Shown here piece by piece: positions 45,201 through 58,471 of a stretch of DNA of 64,000 nt (the first letter of the stretch is position 1; the number at the start of each line of letters is the position of its first letter). A program made the position numbers and the translations under genes. Origin of the DNA: Trichopria drosophilae (Eukaryota > Arthropoda > Insecta > Hymenoptera > Diapriidae); NCBI GenBank assembly GCA_030407085.1, contig CM059585.1:112457501-112521500 (forward strand), written 5' to 3'. A model generated the notes under the pieces. It was not told where the DNA came from. It saw only the letters and a program-made list of their open reading frames with translations, and searched no databases.

Positions 45201-47840
45201 GCTGTTTTAAATTTTATCCTTCTTGAAATTTATCTAAACCGTCCCTAAACAAAGTATTGGACAGTATTCTTTGACAAAGATAAAAACATTGAAAACCAAC
45301 TGGTTGGAACCGTTGATCCTCTGGGTTAATTCAACTTCCTTTCATAAGCAAACTAAGCGCACTGTAATTTCACACTGCAAACATTATCTAAACAATCCAC
45401 TTGTGCCAATTCATAAAGACATGCAAACCCTGATACGGAGAACTTCTGCATGCGGCCGACTGTATACACTTCCTCCTTAGACCACAATGAAGGTCGTGGA
45501 CAAAAGATGTGTTCACAAGTCCCGGTCCGCGGCGACGACGACTGCTTGCCGGAATTACATTAATTTGACACCCTGTTGAAGATCAGCGCAATTATCCACC
45601 AAGTTTGCGCTGTAACGCCTACCGTTTGTTGGATACTTGGGTCACGTGAAAATGACGTCTTTGTTGCAAATGTCGGTGACATAGTCATCTTGTTCCTATA
45701 GCTATGGACCGCAAAACTGCTAAGAGAACGAGACTCAGTAAGTGAGCTCGTAATTAAGACATATGCGCCGGAGTTGAAGATTGGATAACGGGTAATTAGG
45801 TAATTGGTAGGGACCGCATGAACTAACGACGAGTATTTATCCGCAACAATAGTGACTCGAATTACAGATTACATTTTTTTTTCACTTGTCTGACAACTAT
45901 ATTAAAGTCATTGCTGTACATTATTTAACAACATTTTTTGGATACTGGTATATGAAATATCTTGTCCACTGCAGTTATTGTATAAAATTTATGTAATTGC
46001 TGTTATTGCAAACAAACGTGAATGAAGTACCAGTTTTTCATTGACGTTCCTATAAGATATATTACCTGTAATTTAGCCTCCTAACTAACGATCATAATCA
46101 GAAAAGAAAAATAGTCCCAGAATTTCAATTTAGAAACACATAATGTTTAGGAATATGGTTGGTTCGAAAATAGCAAGGGTAGAATTTAATATCGTAACAA
46201 GAAATAAAAAGAAAAACCGAAAAACGTCAAAATTATGAGACTCGATTTGGAATGATTGTGGTTCGACACGGATGAATCCAACGAAATATCTAATATAAAG
46301 GAATTAATAAAGATGATCATGAGGTACCGACGTATTTTTTAAGAAATATTTAATTATATCAATGGGTAAAAATTTACAAACTAAATTCATTTATTTATAA
46401 CGATAATAGCGGTGGTAGTTAAGAACAACAAAGAAAACAAGTTTTAGCGAAATAATAAAAAAATTGGGTTGTTCCAGCAAATTGCCGAGGGTGTACCGAG
46501 TCAGAATTTTGAAACTGAACAAAATATCGAAACGAAACAAATTTCAAGGTCAATTTAATCTGAGCGCGGAATTCACGAGGCGTTCTTATCTTAGATCCAA
46601 CGCCTGGAATGTAAACAGTACAGGTCGAAACAAAACAGATTCTAAGGATTCCTCGCGTCAAGGTAGCCATTCCATTTCGTATAAGTCGCAATGGTATAAA
46701 TAGTAAAATTAATGTTTATCACTTATTGAATAGAATTAAAAATCAACAATAAATGTTTGTTTTTCCAAGTAGGATTTTTTCGTGTACGAAACCGAGGAAT
46801 TGCTAATTTTTTTTTATTATTTTTTCAGAAAATATCATCTTCCAAATATTTTCGCTTGATTCTTCTAAAGGCGAGACGCGTTTTGGCCGTTCGTAAACCT
46901 ACAGCCGGGAATTCGGGTTTTGCGGATGCCGCCGGACTGGTAAAATATGCAACGCTTGTACTCTCGCGATGCCGCCCCCGTTTCTCCGAACGCGTGGGTG
47001 CTCTACACCCGGCAGGATGGATATTTCAGATTCGCGGTGCAGCCGACGCTGGGGTATTGATCTAAACGGGACCTGTGAAAGCAATTAAGATAAGGTACGG
47101 TAACAAAGGGTTGTCGACCCTCGGCGCTTTTCGACAGAGGGAAACCCCGGTTTGGAAAGAGAGAGAGAGAGTGAGAGCACCCGCGGGAAAAAAGATGGAA
47201 AAGACGAGCGACGAGTTTGGGTGTATACGCTCTGGGAAAATTCCGAAACATTAATCACGAGGGCTCGCACCCTTTCGCGCAGTTACGGACGTTGTTTGCT
47301 ACTTAAAGGACGCGCTTCTGCTCGCGATTTACGAGGGTTGATGGGCGCTTTTCACGCCGCTGCTCCAGGTACCCTTGTAAAATTTATGAATTTTTCACTG
47401 ATTGTGACGTCGAGTAAAGTGATGGACGTAATTAACTTGATTTTTTACTTAGTGCGTACACTGTTAGAAATTGTTATCGAATTTTTCTCAAAAATTTAAC
47501 TGAGCTATTTAGTTTTGGGTAAAAGCAGTCTTGAAAGAACGATGCAATCCATTATTATAATAATATTGTCGACCCGTTAATTTTAAAGCTAACCACAAGT
47601 AAATAAGTATTGTTAAATATGCGCCACTATAGTCAAAGCATATCACAACGTTACGAATACGTTTATAGTTATTAAAATATACGCATCACTGTTCAGAGTT
47701 CCTTATGCGATTTGGATACTTGGGTCATCTGTCTAGAGACAAGTTATGAAGGGTTGAACTAATCCGCCCCCCCCCCTTCCGCAAGCTCAGTTCTTCTTCA
47801 ATAAAGGCAGGAGGAAGGGAGAAACAAAAGGAAGCCGATT

Positions 47841-47893
47841 TGGTGGGAGGCACAAGGTGCTCGCTGCGCCTCTATGAGGTTTAGTTTATAGAT
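47841..47893 (-). repeat. Dispersed repeat, copy 2
   Basis: The reverse complement reads TATAAACTAAACC...GAGCACCTTGTGCCTCCCACCA, matching 22581-22629. A poly-C run lies about 70 bp to the left, near 47767. Confidence 0.6.
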
Positions 47894-50800
47894 CTAAAAA
47901 GATCCACCACCGAAAATCAATCGATTAGACTTGTGGGAAAGACAAACACTTCCAGTAAGAAGTATTTAATTTTTTATTACAATTTAAGCATCTCGACATG
48001 AAAGCTTCAACATGTTATAACAATGATGCGATATTGTTTTGAAGTTCAGGTCGGGGCAGAAGATATGTTAGTTACTATTTGAAAATTTCCTGTAAATATA
48101 ATCGAAAATGTGGCTCGTTAAAACCTCAACAACTATATTGTTCTAACTGGATGGCACTTTAGGATCAAGTACAATGCCTTACTGATTAATTGACAAAGTT
48201 CGAGGATCTCCTGATGATAATACGTCCCCTGAAGCTTTATGTAATTGGAGACTATACGCAGCTGCTATTTTACCTCCTTCATTTAATCCAGTTCTTTGAA
48301 TAATCTGATACTTCAATCTCAGAGATAGTTTCTCTATTTAGAAATCTATCCTAGAGAATTGCGATTCTCGTATACTCTGAGAATATACCTTCAAGGAATT
48401 TTTCCAACTAGTCAAGTACTGAAGGGGAGCGAAGAATTTTAAGGACGAAGTATGCCGAAGATGAATTTATTAATATTAATGAAACTCAAATTGTATAACA
48501 CCAAAAGCTACATACATTTGAAAGCAGGTCATGCGAATTTCAATGTATAAAAGCGATACGTTTGAACAATATTCAACGAAGGCTGCATAACACGCTGCGT
48601 ATTCCATAGGAAACATTTTCATCGTGAAACTCTTTTTTAAACTACAAAATATAAAGTCCGAAAATAAAAACACTTTCCCATAAATCATGCACGCAATAAA
48701 AAAATACATCTCCGAAGTGCTAAGCCAACGGGTCGGAAAAGGTAATAAAACCGCTGTAAAAAATAGAGCAGGAAAAGGAGAGAAAAACTTCCATCAAAAA
48801 TAACGTCGCACTTGCGTCACCAGTTCGATTCGCTTCAGTATTAGCATATTCTCCTGACCAGGAATCGCAGCCTCAGATACCAATCTCTTTCGAATCGTCC
48901 CGTCGCGTTTTTCCCGACTCGTTTCCATCTCGCGGCGATACGACCGGCCCTGGAGCTGAATTCGCGACGCTGCTTTCCAGCGCTCGTAAATCACAAAACA
49001 ACTTGAAAACCCGAACCAAATCCACACAATGTGGCGCCGTACGTACCGGGTGTCCGGAACGGCTCCCTGTGCGCGCGGGCGGAAACGAGCAAAAGGTTAC
49101 CTCCGAATGTGCACCCTGCGCGAGTTTCCGCTGCTATGCCAAAAGTGGCGTATATTCAGCAGCAGGGCTCCGATGCCATCACCGTCGCCTCCGCGCGGAT
49201 TATTGTTTTTCCAATGAAATACAATATATATTATAAGCGAGTAGAAAACGGGCGCGGAAAATCATTTTCCGATAGCTTTGACGTTTTCAGAGTTTCTTTC
49301 CAATGCAATAAGAATTCCTTTTATTCGTGAAACATTATTACTACTGGGTTTCTGATGTATAGCAAGTTTCCGGTGCACCAAGCTCGGTTTAAATACGCGA
49401 AGAATCCGCGCAAACAACATTTCGATGAAAACTAGGAAGAGATATTGTATTGTCAAATACGATGCCAAAACGTATACTCATATTCACTGAACTGACCATT
49501 AATTCTGGAAACGAATTGCTTTCTTTACCAGTAATCTAGTGTGGTATTCATCACTTGTGATCTGACATTAAGATAACTCTCCAAACGTTCCGCTTAACAA
49601 CCCTCTTTCGGATAGAACCCTATTTAGTCGGACAAAATTGTAGCTATTAAAACAATCCCGTTGGGATGGCCCGGTGGTATCCAATCTTCAATTAAAGTCT
49701 TTAAATTTATGTCTGGTTTGGTTTCAGATTCTTATTTTCAACGGTCATTTCATTAAATTATAAACAAACAGCGTTCAAGTCATTAATGCTTTCCAAATTT
49801 AGTTGGAACATGGAAAGAACTAGAATGCAAAAAAATACAAAGGTTATTGGACTGATGCGATCAACGGCTGAAACCACCCCCACGATTCATTGGTGCAGCA
49901 TGGAGGGCTCCGGGCGCAATAGGGGACGACTGAAATTTTACGGCCGCGAAATCGCCCAATAATTGTTACGAGTCGCTTTGATCGCTTTAAAACACGTCGT
50001 AAACGTCGGCTAGGACGAGGGGGCGCGTCCGCGCCGCGAAATTAATTCTCTGCGTCTAAGGTGCATTAGATTCTGCCGAGCCCCGCTCGTGCGTTCTTAT
50101 CTCAACTCCCAGGGGGCGGGAATTGCGGATGCTGCAACATCCTAAGCTCCCAGTTTAATTGTGCAAAGTTTCGGGTGTAATTAGCCCAATTCATTTTCTG
50201 GATTAAAAATATTAATCGCAGTTCCCTAACGCTTCTACAAAGACGTAGGAAGAAAAGTTAAACAATTAAGATGTTTTATATTCAATAGTTATTATTTATA
50301 TTCTCGATCTAGACCGAAAAGTATTGACTGATCAACATCCAGTTCAAAACCTTATACCTAAAGCGACCTAAAGGGATACAGATTCGATTTTCTGAATGTG
50401 GTGATGTTATTCAGGCACTTTAAAATCTAAAATGGTGTCAAACATTTCCGATTGAGGAGCCGGTACTTAGCATGGTATATATTGACGAACGTGCGGGAAG
50501 TGTTCATCTGCTTCCGTAAGCGTTCGGCTGGGACAATTTATACTAGCTCCACCACACGGATTCTGTACCGTGAACGCAAAATACGGCAACGAAACATAGG
50601 CAGTGTCAGCTCAATGAATAAAATTTGGTGGTAGTAGTGCAATGAGGTTTCTGGACATTACCAGCAAATAATATTAGGCATCTAAGAATGTTCAGGCTTG
50701 AGTGATTACAGACACTTTCTTGTTACTCTTTTAAATCTAAACGAAGCTTCTATCAGAAAGAATGTCTGTGTTCCAAATTCTAAATTGTGTGCGCGCGAAA

Positions 50801-53339
50801 TGACAAACAAAATAGATCATATTAAAGATCCTAATTTTACTGAACGCCAATAAGGTTGTTGGGTTTGCATGTTAAGTAATGCAATTACAATGTAAATTTT
50901 CTGGAAACTCGTTTAAATAATCCACTCTTCAGGGAGGTAATTTTATTGACTAAGTACCAAAAAGGTTATCGATGTCGAAGATGATGTAACCACGGAATAA
51001 CACGACTGTTGCTTTGGGGACACTATAAAACAATCCTGGCGTCAAATCGATGACGTTAATGTGTTCTGTTAGGTTAAAAAATCGAGATAACTTAAGTTCC
51101 TTTAAGTTTACTCCAGTAAACCAAACTCAGGCTTTTTCTCTCCTTCGCTTCTTGTTTTTGCAGTCGTTTGCGTTTTCAAGTAAACATTGCGAACAAACGC
51201 GATTGTGAATTAAAGTACCTACATGCACGGTAGACTTCATACGAGGGGATGGGGGGATGCTCGCGGGGCTCTTTTAATGAAACCTGGATGTTAGAATGAC
51301 AGGAATGCTGCAAAATGGTCCGGGCGTGCCTCCATGTACGTCGGGTTCCCGCGTATTTGCTAGACGAATGAGCATCGTCTGTCGGGGGATGCGCCAGTAT
51401 GGTACGTGTGTATCCAAAGTACTGGTTTGCCGACTCGGGAAGCAAATTAACCCGCCCCTAACTTTTGGTTCGCCTTCCGTACGCAATTTTCTTTTACCAC
51501 GCTGGCGCTTGCTTTAAGAGCTTGGCTATAGTCTTGACGTTCTTAATCCTGAAGCATTCGTTTAACGTGAAGGTTCGCTGGGAAGAATGTTCATTGTCGC
51601 AACTTTACGAGGTAATACCTTTTCAGCTTTTTTTTAATATATGGCAAGCAATTTTGGGAAACTTAGTTTTCCAAAATTATTTTTCTTATTAAATGTATGT
51701 CCTGTTTTTTAAAAACAACTTGAGGCACTAAATCTTATATGTAAGACCTGCTGAACTGACGTTTTTTGCTACAAACATTTTATGTTCTTCCTACTATATC
51801 TACTTGTTGAGGTTTAGATTTTGAGAAGTCTCGTTTCTGTCTTCTAACTTTTGTAGAAGGGCCCAAGCTGACGATTTAGAAGACGCACGACGTATTTTTC
51901 GTTCTGAAAATATATTTCTATATTTCTTCTAGTTTGACAAACCTCTTTGATAAAAATTATGATAGCGTTTCTAATATAAAATTCTGTTAATATTTTTGAG
52001 TTTACATCCATGTAATGGCAATTTTGCATCCATTCGACACGGTCGTCGATAACTTTCGCGCCTATCCTACTATTTCCGAGAGCACAGAACGAAAATGTGT
52101 AATTTAGAAAAGCCACTTTCCCCTCTGCATACATGGTATTGATTAAAACGGTACTTGGTCGAGAGATTCCATGAACGAAATTGATTTGTGACGCTCAATT
52201 CGTGTCCATTATTACGTCGCCCTGCGGGGGCGGCGCAGCTTCTTCCTCATGGAGGGTGCCAGGCTGGTAAGATGACGCAATAATAAAAATGCTTGTCGAC
52301 AAGGAGAGAAAGGAGAAAAGTAATTCTCATTGTCCGGCATAGTCCAGTATTTGCGCAATATACAGCGCAGGTGTGCGGAATGTTTTACCCCTCGCGATGG
52401 TCCGAAGCTGCGCCGCGCCGCGTCGGCCTTGCGGGGGATGGCAATCTCCTGATACGCACCAGACAGGGCCGTATCGTCTTCCAATCAGGATCTCAGTTGG
52501 AGTTAATGCATTTTCAGCACGTACAGCAAAGTCCGATATTGTATTCGTTAATGGCGTCCATAATTTTCGTATGATACAGTGTCCGGGGAATGTTTTGTTC
52601 ATCGCATTTAGGGACATCTAAAAATGCACCATTTTATTTCTGATTTCGTTGATCTATTTCGTTTAATTCTGCACGGAATTCTAACTTTTTTCATTCTATT
52701 TTATTGCGAGATTTATATACGACGAAGATAATTTATAATTTTAATCCAGAGCTTTTGTCTCTTCACGATTCTTATTAACATACTTTTTTTAGGCTTCTTG
52801 AAAGATTTTGAAGAAATTGTACTTTTTTCTGACGTATTAACAGCATGGCCATGGAAAATCCAATATTTTAATCATGAAAAAGCAGCAGAATATTTCAATA
52901 TTGTAGAGGGAAAATAATATAATTTTGACCATCTGCTTCACCAGAGCCGAAAAATTAAAATTTTACCGCGTCTTTTATTTGTAATTACACGCTTCACGTC
53001 GTTTAATTTCTAACTCATACTTGAGGCTGACACCAATATAAAATATAGTAACCAATGACTGAACAAACTTGAATTAAATACACTCGTTTGATATGAAGAT
53101 AATCTCCAAGTATTAAAAATTTTACCCGTTTCTTTATTTATGATTGCTTTTTTTATTAAATTTCATTTGTATTGCAGGAATTGTATGTATTGTCGGCCAT
53201 AACTCATATCTGGGGCTTGCGAGATTACATGGTAGTTTCGAGGACCATCTGTTATCAGATGTAGAAACCAACGTTTGGAAACATGCTTGATTCTGCATGT
53301 CGATCGTCTACGTTTGATAAAGTATAAAGTGTGTTTGGG

Positions 53340-53383
53340 TAGGTTAGGTTAGGTTCGGTTAGGTTAGGTTAAGTTAGGTTAGT
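53340..53383. repeat. Interstitial (TTAGG)n telomere-type array
   Basis: Nine consecutive 5-bp units of the TTAGG permutation, two of them with one substitution (TTCGG, TTAAG). TTAGG is the ancestral telomere repeat of insects, including many Hymenoptera. It lies in an intron, 92 bp from the piggyBac-like element. Confidence 0.8.
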
Positions 53384-53478
53384 AGTAGAATTGGTCTGAA
53401 GGTTACCTTGTATTGTTTTTTCTCGTAAATTAGAATTTTATCACCTTTATAAAACTGTTTATTTACATGTTTTATTAA

Positions 53479-54421
53479 CCCTTTAACTGGTGATGACATC
53501 TATAGACGTCATATCAATATCTTTGAAACGACTCAACCAATCGTCTTGCAATTTGTAACTGAAGGGTTTTTGAGGTCGCTGAATTCAAATTTGAGGTCAA
53601 CATTTCAAAATTAAAAATGGCCGATCCAATACGGCGATCGAAAAAGCATAAAAGTTTTTCAATTTTCCGCAATGTTTACTACTCATAGGTTTTTGGGGTC
53701 GCTGAATTCAAATTAGAGGTTAAAATTTCAAAATTAAAAATGGCACATCCAATATGGCGAACTGAAATGCAAAATGTTACTTGATTCTGCTAAAATTTGT
53801 TACTAGGGGTTTTTTTGGGGTCGCTGATTACGAATCTGCCACCGGCTGCTCAAAATTCAAAATGGCTGATCTAATAAAGTGTGAAAAAATTTAAATAATT
53901 TAAAATACTGTATATTGCCCAATTCGACGTCAAATTTGCTAAATTCAATATGGTAGATCCAAGATGGCAGACCGAATGTAGAAAATGAATTTTGACCTTA
54001 TATTAACGACCTGAATTTCATGTATTTCATAAAATACTTTTGCCATAGTTCTGCGAGACTGCAGAATTGTACCAGTGAAAGTGCACGAAATTACTATTAG
54101 TGAACACTACTAGTGCTGATCATTTGTGCGCACTAGTAGTTTTTTTTCTACGAGAGGAGCGGGCAAGTGCGCATATTTTTGCCATTCTCTCTTTCTTCTG
54201 CTCAACGGAAAGAAGAGGACGGAGAATATTTTAGACCCCAAAAACTCCCGACTTTCCGACAACTTTTTGCATTTTGGTTCGCCATCTTGGATCCGCCATT
54301 TTGAACATTGAAATTCTGACATCTCAAAACCCCATAATAAACATTGTCATCGAAATTGGACGAAAACTGGCTCGTATCAGTTTTGGCACTTTTTATTTCA
54401 AAACGCCTACGAGTGAAATGG
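53479..54421. mobile_element. piggyBac-like non-autonomous element, 943 bp, TTAA-flanked
   Basis: TTAA at 53475-53478 and 54422-54425 flanks ends CCCTTTAACTGGTGATG (left) and CCATTTCACTCGTAGGC (right, reverse-complemented); about 12 of 17 bases match. The interior has three to four direct units of about 125 bp, each with 'GGGGTCGCTGAATTC' and 'AAAATGGC(C/T)GATCCAATATGGCG'. An inverted copy lies at about 54260-54360. A small hairpin (CTACTAGTG ... CACTAGTAG) lies near 54105-54140. There is no transposase frame. It shares its units with 2326-2564, 2921-3400 and 34690-34870. Confidence 0.65.
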
Positions 54422-54721
54422 TTAAATTTAAATTCAATTACAGTTTATCGAACCTAACTAAAATCTGACACTTGCGAGATGGCGCAGCAAGTTTGCGCTC
54501 CATCTCTTGCCGAATATAGCAACTAGCTTTTACAAATAGACTTGTTTCACATAGATAAAAGTCTGTTTCTTGATGAATCTCGAATTAACAGGTTTGATCT
54601 AAAAATAATCACCTATTCTTTCGTCCAAACTTTAGTTTGAGGTCCAGAATCCAGATGCGTTAAAATATTGTTGATATTTCATATGATACGTCCTACCGGT
54701 TTAGTGAGACACCAAGCGCCC

Positions 54722-54741
54722 CCTCTCTCTCTCTCTCTCTG
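54722..54741. repeat. (CT)n microsatellite
   Basis: About nine CT dinucleotides at the edge of a CG-rich block (54740-55110). Confidence 0.85.
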
Positions 54742-55989
54742 TTTGCTCGTTTACGTCGGACGATCTCTTTCTCGCTCCCTCTTGATTTGATACGTCTGGC
54801 AGTAACGTTTTCTCCGTCGGTTCCCTTTACCGATGGGGGTGGGCCAAGGAGGAGGGGTATCCCGTCGGGGTCGGCGTTCGGGGGCGCAGGAGGTAACGTG
54901 GCGTATTGATCGAGTGGCTCTCGCGGCTACCAACACTCGGCACGGACCACCCCCCTGTATGTACATGGGAAACGGGACGCGTGTCCAACTCGCGCCGTCG
55001 AGCATACACGCGCTCCCATAGTCTTCCCTCCTACTGCGTTTTGTGGATTTCGCTGCGCAATACACGCATGTGCGATGGTGTGCGTGCGTCTGCGAGAAAG
55101 AGAAATTTCTCTATTGTTCGACGAGAGCAAGCGTTGCGATTTGCACAAAACTATCTGTTTCGATGCTAAAATTTGAAAAGCTGTTTTGGCATATGAATAA
55201 TAATCCAATAGGTCTAAATATTTTGATAAATAAACGTTGCAGAACTTTTTTAGCTCGGCTACAACATGGAAATAGTTAATGTAACTAAAAAATGGAGAAA
55301 TTTGACTGTACAAGTTATACTGTCCTTGATTTTTGATGGTTCCAGTAGCAAGTTTACTATTCAATAATCTGTGGATGAATGTTTCATGGCTTGTCTGGTA
55401 CAGTAATGGCGATTATTTATTTTACTTTGAACAATTATTTCAAGTCTTTAATCCAACTTTTTATTGTATTAGTTAATTAATAATTACAGGAGGCTTCCCT
55501 AACTATGACTCTCGACTTGAAACATGTTCTAAAGACTACTATTAAAAATAGCTGCGATACTAATTTAATTGAATGAATCAACTGTTTCATTTCGTCCAAA
55601 ATGTATCTATTATTTCATTTAGTTTACTACCATTTTAATGCAATACTTTGTCCACATTACATATCTACTTTTGATTTTCCAAAAACATCATTCTTTGTAC
55701 CTTAAGTATTTAGAACAACTTTACGAATAGTTGTAAATTGATTATCGACCGAGGATATGTCCTACTATAAACATAAAAGTAACATATTTTCATTGCAAAA
55801 GCAACTATTACTTACAAAGTTACCTTCAGGAGTGAATTCTATTTTGATGAAACTTTCCTATTGCATATGTAGAACTAAATAGCCTTGTAATTCTTGGACA
55901 GTAATTCCACGCACTACTTAACCCTTTTTTAAGAAAAACGTTTTGAATTTTTTTCACATACTTCATGTGCGAAGCGAACGCTAAATAGT

Positions 55990-56056
55990 TTCGAAGCCAC
56001 TCAGGCGGTAGCGCATTCCCTTTGCTCTGTGCAGTTTGCAAGTTCGAGTCTTCGCA
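55990..56056 (+). pseudogene. tRNA-like fragment, possible SINE head
   Basis: The plus strand has an A-box-like AGCCACTCAGGCGGTAGCGC and, 28 bp on, a B-box-like AAGTTCGAGTCTTCG. Stems are poor and no acceptor arm pairs, so this is not a functional tRNA. A T-run follows. It could be a decayed tRNA gene or the head of a truncated SINE. Confidence 0.4.
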
Positions 56057-58000
56057 AGAAATTTTTTTATTATTTCAAAGTATGTTATGAACTATTTAAA
56101 AATTATAAACAATTTACTATTAAATCAAGTTTTTTCGTATATTTCCATTTTAAGATCTTGACGTTTTTGCTACTCCCAATTTCAAAGTAAATATTATATT
56201 TAAGAAACGTTTACTAATCAATAATAATAATGGCCGTTAATTATCATTATCATATTATTACTAAACTGATTTTGAAAGTTTTTCACTGGCGTTACGTTTA
56301 GTCGAATATAAGCCGATTTTACGGAATTATAAAATCGTATCTGTAATCCCTGTGAACCGATCCTTTAATTTATAATGCAGTGAGAATTCGAGTCTACTTT
56401 TCCAACCCTGGAGGCCAGAAATAGAGTAATACTGCATAATGCCGTTTTTATTCGTAAATATTTTTAACCGTCAGCTATGTGGCCGACAGATTAAATGAAT
56501 TATTGCACAGAACAGACTATAGGTTGTATCCATTCCATCAGTATGAAATAATTAATTAGTTTCCGGCGCAAAATCTTATAATCAGCTTCTATTAAATATG
56601 GATATGATTATTTTAATTTGGTGGAAGATGAGCGAATGTTTGTTAGAACCCACCACTCGCGAAAAGCTTGTGGGAGACCACCATGACTCTTCATCTTTCA
56701 ATAACTGACCCAATGAACAAAATTTGTATAACATCATTTTAATCGACGTTTCAGATAAGATTTGGCCATTTTTGAAAATTCCAGGTATTTATTTATAACA
56801 AAAACTGTTTGTCGGATAGATTCCGCAAATTCTCTCGCTCTATAATCAGTTTAGGATGTGTACGAGTGAAATTGTTCCTTTTTATAAATCATGAAAAAAC
56901 AAAACAAACTTTGTCTATATTTAAAACTTCTTTCTCAAATATGAACATTCTTTGATATTTTCAAATTAGATCCTGAGATGGACAGCAAGAAAAATAATGT
57001 AGCCCTATAATTATGTTTTCACGATTGAATTCGTAACAAACTTCGTAGGTGTTTAGTCTAGAAACAATCAAATGAAGCTAACATGTTGAAAGGTATCAGG
57101 ACAAATAAAAAGAGGTTATACGTAAGCTAGCATCAAGCAGCGCAGACGAGAGCAACGATCAGAAAATAACTCACCCCTCAGTCACGATGTGGCGTAGCGG
57201 TCTACGATCTACGATTCGTATAACGTAGGTTGCACCAAAACGGGCTATTCGGTTTCGTAAAGCGAGAAAGGTCGTATTTATCAAGCAAGAGTGACGGAGA
57301 CCAGGCGAATGAATGGGCGGGGGTGGTAAGGGCGAGAGGGGAGGCGCAGAAGGGTCGAAGAACTTCCTCGACGTTGTTTACACGAATGCACCACGTGCAC
57401 TGTCTGCAGTTCCGCCATTGAAATGTGAAATTTGAATCACGCAATCTTTTCTTACATAAAACGATCGAACGCCATGATTATCGCAGTCGTACTTTCCACG
57501 AAGCAAAATTAATTTGCGCCTAGTGGACAATTTATATTTCTTATGAGATTTTCAGTTGTAGCCTATTTCCACGAAGATTTTCAAAGTGTGCTTTCAGTCT
57601 TCGTAAGTAGTCTGAGGATTAAGTTTGTTAATGATTTCCACGTGGAAACGATCAGGGGAGTTAGATGATGGAGTGCTACAGATGTATCTCATTTTCGATG
57701 GCCTTCGCGGTTCTTTTAGGGTCGAAGGACAGAGGATTCGAGAATAACAACTTTTGAAAGATAGTAAAGCATTGCCTAATATCAATTCCAGCCTCATATC
57801 GTTCTTATTTACCATTTCTATTCAGAGTTCATCCGTGAAAAATTAACAATAAGGGGTTACGAACCATGAAAAGTCATTGAGACCATTCCTAGGCCATAAT
57901 TTTGCAAAATAGTTTGAAACTCCGAAAGTAATGTATTCCAACCATTTTGATGTTTAGATAATGGATCTGGGCTGGGAAATTTAATATACCCGTAAAATAC

Positions 58001-58471
58001 AAAAGGACAAAGGACAGGTTATTTTACCCCGCGTTAATGACGATTTGTCTATTTGCGGGTCGGCTCTCGGGTGGAGAGGTACAGGACAGAGACAGACAGT
58101 ACAATGACAGAACTAGGCATATACAACACAACACCCACCCAGAGCCAGTCCCCCCTACCCCAATATCGGTACCACCAGCAGATTCGGCGGTCTGTGCCTT
58201 AGCGAGTACGACGCGGGGCTTATCCCCTCTTTATCCGAGATAAGACCCACGACGTACCGACCGCGGATAAGACGCTGACGGTACCGATAACTGCCGACGG
58301 GGGTCGGCAGCGGTCCCAAATTCGTACCTTCGCCCAGCAAAGTTCCCCGGTTATTCCACACTGGACATAAGCAGAGAAAATTGCAGGACGGGGATTCGAA
58401 CTCGGGCCCTTCGCGACGTTCAGTTCGGGCGGACTAAGACTGACGCCTTAGCCCGCACGACCATCACGCCG
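58001..58471 (-). mobile_element. tRNA-derived SINE with 16-bp target duplication
   Basis: TATACCCGTAAAATAC occurs exactly at both edges (57985-58000 and 58472-58487), a perfect target-site duplication. The right end, read on the minus strand, begins with a tRNA-like head: an A-box-like segment (GTCGTGCGGGCTAAGGC, about 58447-58463), and a B box GAGTTCGAATCCC (58391-58403), with spacing like a tRNA with a long variable arm (Leu/Ser type). The body is CG-rich and carries no long frame. The 3' end, near 58001, is a short T-rich tail rather than poly(A). The perfect duplication suggests a relatively recent insertion. Confidence 0.8.

Noticed and set aside
54927..55364. 145-codon minus-strand frame
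   Set aside because: Composition changes abruptly from AT-rich to CG-rich inside it; no domain seen. More likely chance.
57190..57260. Possible second tRNA-like sequence
   Set aside because: An A-box-like piece is present but no B box or stems at the right spacing.
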